Source of the DNA: Paramixta manurensis
Lineage (GTDB): Bacteria; Pseudomonadota; Gammaproteobacteria; Enterobacterales; Enterobacteriaceae
DNA length: 64,000 bases
NCBI RefSeq assembly: GCF_013285385.1
Contig: NZ_CP054212.1
Coordinates: forward strand, 1,860,001 to 1,924,000
Direction: 5' to 3'
Below are positions 59,213-64,000 of the stretch, piece after piece. Position numbers and translations under genes: made by a program. How positions within the stretch are numbered: position 1 is the first letter of the stretch; each line of letters opens with the position of its first letter. Below the pieces are notes generated by a model. It worked only from the letters and a program-made list of their open reading frames with translations, did no database searches and had not been told where the DNA came from.

Positions 59213-62200
59213 TCACGCCGCCGCATGCTCCACCATCTGATCAATAAAATCACTCACCCACTGCATCCGCGTTTTGCGATCGGACAAGTCACGAATAAAC
59301 TTCAACCGTGTTGGCCCATCTAGTCGCCAGTGCTGCGGCTCTTTTTGCAGTAAGCCAATCAGCCAGCTCGGATCGACATGGTTTTTTTCAGCAAACTCAA
59401 CAAACCCGCCTTTTTCACTGCCCTCAATGCGCCGCACCCCGATTTTTTGCGCATGCTGGCGCAACATAGCGATGTCCAGCAGATTACGCGCCGCATCGGG
59501 CAGGTTGCCGAAACGGTCGATAAGCTCAACGCGCAGTTCATCCAGTTCGCTGTCTCCCTGCGCGCTGGCGACCCGTTTATAAAATGACAGCCGCGTATTG
59601 ACGTCGGGAATAAAATCCTCAGGTAAGAGTGCCGGCATACGGAGCTCGATCTCGGTCTGGCTATTGGTCAGATCCTCCAGCGAGGGTTCGCGTCCCTCCT
59701 TAAGGGCATCAACCGCGTTTTCCAGCAACTCCATGTACAGTGAAAAACCAATGGTTTCCATTTGACCACTCTGGTCTTCGCCCAACAGCTCGCCCGCGCC
59801 GCGAATTTCCAGGTCGTGGGTGGCCAAGGCAAACCCGGCGCCAAGATCTTCCAGCGAGGCAATCGCTTCCAGACGTTTATGGGCATCGGTGGTCATCGCT
59901 TTTGGATGCGGCGTCAGCAACCAGGCATACGCCTGATGATGCGAACGCCCAACGCGCCCGCGTAATTGATGTAATTGTGCGAGGCCAAAATGGTCGGCGC
60001 GCTCAATAATAATGGTGTTCGCCGTAGGAATATCGATGCCGGTTTCAATAATGGTGGTGCAGACCAACACATTGAAACGCTGATGGTGAAAATCATTCAT
60101 CACCCGCTCCAGTTCCCGTTCGCGCATTTGACCATGACCAATGGCGATACGGGCTTCTGGCACTAACTCCGCGAGGCGTTGCGCGGCCTTTTCGATATTT
60201 TCAACATCGTTATACAGGTAATAGACCTGCCCGCCGCGTAACACTTCACGTAGAATGGCTTCACGGACCACCAGGCTGTCATACTCGCGAACAAAGGTTT
60301 TCACCGCTAAACGACGCGCGGGCGGCGTGGCAATAATGGACAGATCGCGCATGCCGCTCATCGCCATATTTAACGTGCGCGGAATAGGCGTCGCGGTCAG
60401 CGTCAGAATATCCACATCGGCGCGCATGGCTTTAATGCGTTCTTTATGGCGCACGCCAAAACGGTGTTCTTCATCAACGATTAATAGCCCTAAATCGCGC
60501 CATTTAAGGTCACTCATCAGTAGCTTATGGGTTCCGATAAGGATATCTACCTTACCTTCACTGGCCTGTTCCAGCACTTGCGCCTGCTCTTTGGCGCTGC
60601 GAAAACGTGACAACATTTCAATGCGTACCGGCCAGTTAGCGAAACGGTCACGGAAGTTGTCGAAATGCTGCTGTGCCAGCAGAGTGGTCGGCACCAGAAC
60701 CGCCACCTGCTTATTATTTTCTACCGCAAGGAAGGCGGCCCGCATGGCCACTTCGGTCTTCCCAAAGCCAACATCGCCGCAGACCAGGCGATCCATCGCC
60801 AATGGTTGGCACATATCACTCAGCACGGCATTAATCGCCTGGGCTTGGTCCGGCGTGGTTTCAAACGGAAAGCTTTCGCAAAAGAGTTGGTATTGTTCGC
60901 GGTCATGCTTAAAGGCAAAACCCGCTTTAGCCGCGCGTTGGGCATAAATATCCAGCAACTCGGCCGCCACATCACGCACTTTTTCCGCCGCTTTTTGGCG
61001 CGCGCGCGTCCACACATCGCTGCCCAATTTGTGCAACGGCGCATTTTCATCGGCGCCGCCTGCGTAACGGCTGATAAGGTGTAACGATGAAACCGGTACA
61101 TAGAGTTTGGCGTCATTGGCGTAGGCCAGCATCAGGTACTCTGCGGTGATGCCGCCGGTTTCAAGCGTGGTCAGGCCAATGTAACGACCAACGCCATGCT
61201 CCAGATGTACAACCGGCTGGCCCGGATGCAATTCGGCAAGGTTACGGATCAGCACATCAGGATTAATGGTACGGCGATTATCCTGGCGGCGACGGCTCAC
61301 GCGCTCACCGAGCAAATCGCTTTCACAAATCAATGCGCGTTGGCGTAAGCCATCAATAAAGCCGCGCTCACTGGCGCCAATCATCAAATAGTGACCGCGC
61401 GCCGTGGCATCATTAAGACGAGCGATGCGTTGCGGCTGCACCTTAATACGCGCCAGTAACTCTTGTAACGTTTCACGGCGGCCTTCGCTCTCAACCGAGA
61501 AGATGACCGGCCCGTCAAAGGTTTCCAGAAAACGGCGTAAATTATCCAGCGGCGCTTTGGCTTGCGCTTGTACCGAGAGATCCGGCAATGACTGATAGCC
61601 GAGGTTGGCGGTAGCGGCTTTTTCCGCCAGCGTATCGGTTTTTAACTGCACGCGTGGCCAGTTTTTCAACTCACTAAACAGTGCATCGGTACGCAGCCAT
61701 AGCGTTTCCGGTGCTAACAGCGGGCGCATCGGATCAACCCGGCGGCTCTCAAAACGCGCCGAGACATCCTGCCAAAAACGGTCGGCGCTGGCTTCCAAAT
61801 CGCCAGTATTGACCAACAAGGTATTCTTCGGCAGATAGCTAAAAAGAGTCGATAAGGGTTGTTCGAAAAACAGCGGCTGCCAATATTCGATTCCGGCGGG
61901 TAACGTGCCTTTACTGACCTGCTGGTAAACATGTTCGGCTTCACGTCGCACGTCAAAATGCTCGCGCCACTGGCTGCGGAACAGTTCTATTGCCGCTTTA
62001 TCGGTAGGAAACTCATGGGCGGGCAGCAGATTAATGGCGCTGACTTCTTCCAAAGTGCGCTGCGAGTCGACATCAAACAGGCGCAAACTGTCAATTTCAT
62101 CATCAAAAAAGTCAATGCGGTAGGGTTGTTCACTGCCCATTGGGAACAGATCGAGCAACGCGCCGCGTGTCGCATACTCGCCATGTTCCATAACCTGGTC

Positions 62201-62659
62201 GACGTGGCGATAACCGGCCTGTTCAAGCTGGTCACGCAACCTGTCGCGTGCCAGGTTTTGCCCCTTTTGCATTACCAGCGCATGCCCGTGCAGAAAACTG
62301 TGCGGGCATACCCGTTGCATCAACGTGTTCACCGGCATAATCAAGATGCCGCTCTTGAGCGTAGGAAGCTGATACAGCGTAGAAAGACGCGAAGAAATAA
62401 TATCCTGGTGTGGGGAGAAACTATCAAACGGTAGGGTTTCCCAGTCAGCGAGGCTGGTTACCGGCCAGGAGGTAAATTGGCGGATTTCATCCTGTAGGCG
62501 CAGTGTGGTTTGCATATCCGGCGCGATAACCAGTACCGGCCCGCGGTGGCGTTCGACAATTTCCGCGCATTCAACGGCGCAGGCGGCGCCGGTTAACTGA
62601 CCGAGCTGCCGTTGCTCTGCGGCACCGACAGGCAGAGAATAGCGAGTCTGTTCTGGCAT
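59213..62659 (-). CDS. mfd: Transcription-repair coupling factor Mfd
   Basis: Large ATP-driven DNA translocase that removes stalled RNA polymerase and recruits UvrA. I start it at ATG 62659 (MPEQTRYSLP), giving 1148 residues exactly as in E. coli; the frame is open for 39 more codons without similarity. Order: UvrB-like N-terminal module (MEHGEYATRGALLDLFPMGSE), RNA-polymerase-interaction domain around ELHPGQPVVHLEHGVGRY, RecG-like helicase with Walker A GDVGFGKTEVAMR, DEEH box and GRVGRS.HQAYAWL, then the C-terminal TRCF domain. Confidence 0.97.
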   Translation of the reverse strand: MPEQTRYSLPVGAAEQRQLGQLTGAACAVECAEIVERHRGPVLVIAPDMQTTLRLQDEIRQFTSWPVTSLADWETLPFDSFSPHQDIISSRLSTLYQLPTLKSGILIMPVNTLMQRVCPHSFLHGHALVMQKGQNLARDRLRDQLEQAGYRHVDQVMEHGEYATRGALLDLFPMGSEQPYRIDFFDDEIDSLRLFDVDSQRTLEEVSAINLLPAHEFPTDKAAIELFRSQWREHFDVRREAEHVYQQVSKGTLPAGIEYWQPLFFEQPLSTLFSYLPKNTLLVNTGDLEASADRFWQDVSARFESRRVDPMRPLLAPETLWLRTDALFSELKNWPRVQLKTDTLAEKAATANLGYQSLPDLSVQAQAKAPLDNLRRFLETFDGPVIFSVESEGRRETLQELLARIKVQPQRIARLNDATARGHYLMIGASERGFIDGLRQRALICESDLLGERVSRRRQDNRRTINPDVLIRNLAELHPGQPVVHLEHGVGRYIGLTTLETGGITAEYLMLAYANDAKLYVPVSSLHLISRYAGGADENAPLHKLGSDVWTRARQKAAEKVRDVAAELLDIYAQRAAKAGFAFKHDREQYQLFCESFPFETTPDQAQAINAVLSDMCQPLAMDRLVCGDVGFGKTEVAMRAAFLAVENNKQVAVLVPTTLLAQQHFDNFRDRFANWPVRIEMLSRFRSAKEQAQVLEQASEGKVDILIGTHKLLMSDLKWRDLGLLIVDEEHRFGVRHKERIKAMRADVDILTLTATPIPRTLNMAMSGMRDLSIIATPPARRLAVKTFVREYDSLVVREAILREVLRGGQVYYLYNDVENIEKAAQRLAELVPEARIAIGHGQMRERELERVMNDFHHQRFNVLVCTTIIETGIDIPTANTIIIERADHFGLAQLHQLRGRVGRSHHQAYAWLLTPHPKAMTTDAHKRLEAIASLEDLGAGFALATHDLEIRGAGELLGEDQSGQMETIGFSLYMELLENAVDALKEGREPSLEDLTNSQTEIELRMPALLPEDFIPDVNTRLSFYKRVASAQGDSELDELRVELIDRFGNLPDAARNLLDIAMLRQHAQKIGVRRIEGSEKGGFVEFAEKNHVDPSWLIGLLQKEPQHWRLDGPTRLKFIRDLSDRKTRMQWVSDFIDQMVEHAAA

Positions 62660-62964
62660 AGTCGTTTTGACGGTCTCTACATTATTTTCCAGGCCGTAAT
62701 GATTCCACAGAACGCGGCAGGGATCATCAGATGACGTAAGCTTTTTACCGGACAACACGATTATTTGTTTGTTCACCGTACCGAAAGTGCGACCCGGTAG
62801 TGAGAACCGAAATGAGGTTGGCGTTTTTTTAAGCGAAAAGGATTTTTTGAATCATTCTGATGCATCTTTCCCCCGGACTCGGAGGCTTAGAGGTTCCATA
62901 AAGCAGGCGGCTCCTTTATCATCCTGAATACTTTGCCTTAACCACCGCCATAAAGACGGATTTC
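62660..62964. other. Non-coding divergent region between mfd and lolC
   Basis: About 305 bases that should hold both promoters. Apart from the open but unsupported extension of the mfd frame (to 62776) I see no gene, repeat or RNA structure that I can name. Confidence 0.4.
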
Positions 62965-64000
62965 ATGTATCAACCTGTCGCGTTATTTATCGGCTTGCGC
63001 TACATGCGCGGGCGTGCCGCAGACCGCTTTGGTCGGTTTGTCTCCTGGCTTTCCACCATCGGCATTACGCTTGGCGTGCTGGCGTTGGTAACCGTATTGT
63101 CGGTGATGAACGGCTTCGAGCAGGAGCTTGAGGGCAATATCCTCGGTTTGATGCCGCAAGCGTTGGTGACCAGCGATAAAGGCTCTATCAATCCACAACA
63201 GCTTCCTGCCGCCGGGCTGCACTTACAGGGCGTGAAACGCATCGCGCCGTTGACGACCGGCGATGTGGTGCTCCAGAGCGCGCGCAGCGTTGCAGTGGGC
63301 GTGATGCTGGGAATACAACCGGATGAGCAAGATCCGCTGACGCCTTATCTGGTTAATGTGCAGCAAAGCCGTCTGCAGGCAGGCCAGTACAATGTGATTT
63401 TGGGTGAGCAACTTGCCGGGCAGTTGGGCGTGAAGCGTGGCGATACGCTGCGCCTGATGGTGCCCTCCGCCAGTCAGTTTACGCCGATGGGGCGCATCCC
63501 CAGCCAACGTCTGTTCAATATCGTCGGTACCTTTGCCGCCAATAGCGAGGTGGATGGTTATCAACTGCTGGTTAACCAGCAAGATGCCTCGCGTCTGATG
63601 CGCTATCCGCTCGGTAACGTTACCGGTTGGCGTCTGTGGCTGGATAAACCGCTCGAGGTGGATAGCACCAGTCAGCAGGCGCTGCCAAACGGGCTAGTGT
63701 GGAAAGACTGGCGTGAGCGGAAGGGCGATCTCTTCCATGCGGTGCGGATGGAAAAAAATATGATGGGGTTACTGTTAAGCCTGATTGTTGCGGTTGCCGC
63801 GTTTAATATTATTACCTCGCTGGGTCTGCTGATTATGGAGAAGCAGGGCGAAGTGGCGATTTTGCAAACCCAGGGGTTAACCCGTCGGCAAATTATGCTG
63901 GTGTTTATGGTGCAAGGCGCTAGCGCCGGTATTATTGGCGCGCTGTTGGGAACGCTACTCGGCGTCCTGCTCGCCAGCCAGCTTAATAACCTGATGCCGA
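62965..64000 (+). CDS. lolC: Lipoprotein-releasing ABC transporter permease LolC, partial
   Basis: Inner-membrane subunit of the LolCDE complex, which extracts lipoproteins from the inner membrane and hands them to LolA. It starts at ATG 62965 (MYQPVALFIGLRYMRGRAADRFGRFVSWLS) and runs to the window edge, 345 codons of about 399. The first helix, the periplasmic domain with the Hook region (RSVAVGVMLGIQPDEQDPLTPYL, SASQFTPMGRIPSQR), helix 2 around MGLLLSLIVAVAAFNIIT and the coupling helix EVAILQTQGLTRRQIM are visible. Truncated only by the window. Confidence 0.97.
   Translation, partial: MYQPVALFIGLRYMRGRAADRFGRFVSWLSTIGITLGVLALVTVLSVMNGFEQELEGNILGLMPQALVTSDKGSINPQQLPAAGLHLQGVKRIAPLTTGDVVLQSARSVAVGVMLGIQPDEQDPLTPYLVNVQQSRLQAGQYNVILGEQLAGQLGVKRGDTLRLMVPSASQFTPMGRIPSQRLFNIVGTFAANSEVDGYQLLVNQQDASRLMRYPLGNVTGWRLWLDKPLEVDSTSQQALPNGLVWKDWRERKGDLFHAVRMEKNMMGLLLSLIVAVAAFNIITSLGLLIMEKQGEVAILQTQGLTRRQIMLVFMVQGASAGIIGALLGTLLGVLLASQLNNLMP

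Noticed and set aside
62660..62776. Possible 39-residue N-terminal extension of Mfd
   Set aside because: The frame is open, but ATG 62659 gives exactly the family length and start (MPEQ...), and the extension has no similarity to Mfd.

Overview
The window is a contiguous piece of an Enterobacterales chromosome. Gene content and order follow the region of the Escherichia coli chromosome running from opgC to lolC, and most proteins can be recognised end to end. A 127-bp ERIC element, the opgGH, dinI-pyrC, flg, rne, fab and ptsG neighbourhoods, and enterobacterial regulatory sites (LexA, PurR, FNR, Mlc, CRP, FlhDC, sigma-28, an SgrS target) all support this. The combination of genes kept and lost, and the moderate divergence from E. 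coli, suggest Erwiniaceae (Pantoea/Erwinia/Mixta type). The genus is an inference and was not tested.

Layout. 1-5.4 kb: osmoregulated periplasmic glucan genes (opgC cut by the left edge, opgGH). 5.4-9.7 kb: yceK, msyB, mdtG, lpxL, and an Old Yellow Enzyme gene that E. coli does not have here. 9.9-19.3 kb: trhO, a ProP-type transporter occupying the place of E. coli yceI/yceJ, solA, bssS, an unrecognised small gene, dinI, pyrC, yceB, grxB and mdtH. 19.7-22.9 kb: rimJ, mviM and murJ. 22.9-34.6 kb: the flagellar rod-hook-ring cluster flgNMA (minus) and flgBCDEFGHIJKL (plus), with its FlhDC and sigma-28 sites. 34.7-39.7 kb: rne and rluC, divergent, with an ERIC element between them. 39.7-46.6 kb: yceF, then the yceD-rpmF-plsX-fabHDG-acpP-fabF phospholipid/fatty-acid cluster. 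46.8-51.0 kb: pabC-mltG-tmk-holB-ycfH. 51-64 kb: ptsG, hinT, ycfL-lpoB-thiK-nagZ-ycfP, ndh, ycfJ, mfd, and lolC cut by the right edge.

How the genes work together. Much of the window serves the envelope: glucans, lipid A (lpxL), phospholipid and fatty-acid supply, peptidoglycan (murJ, mltG, lpoB, nagZ), lipoprotein export (lolC) and the flagellum. The rest covers RNA turnover (rne), pyrimidine synthesis (pyrC, tmk), replication and repair (holB, mfd, dinI), glucose uptake (ptsG) and respiration (ndh).

I found no CRISPR array, prophage, insertion sequence, toxin-antitoxin or defence island, and no rRNA or tRNA gene. I do not see a previously undescribed multi-gene system. The points that deserve a second look are local: two gene-content swaps, one unknown small gene, several strong dyads without an assigned protein (before mdtG, before the Old Yellow Enzyme gene, between flgG and flgH), an apparently leaderless yceD message, a hairpin over the rluC start, and one full plus one internally deleted ERIC element.
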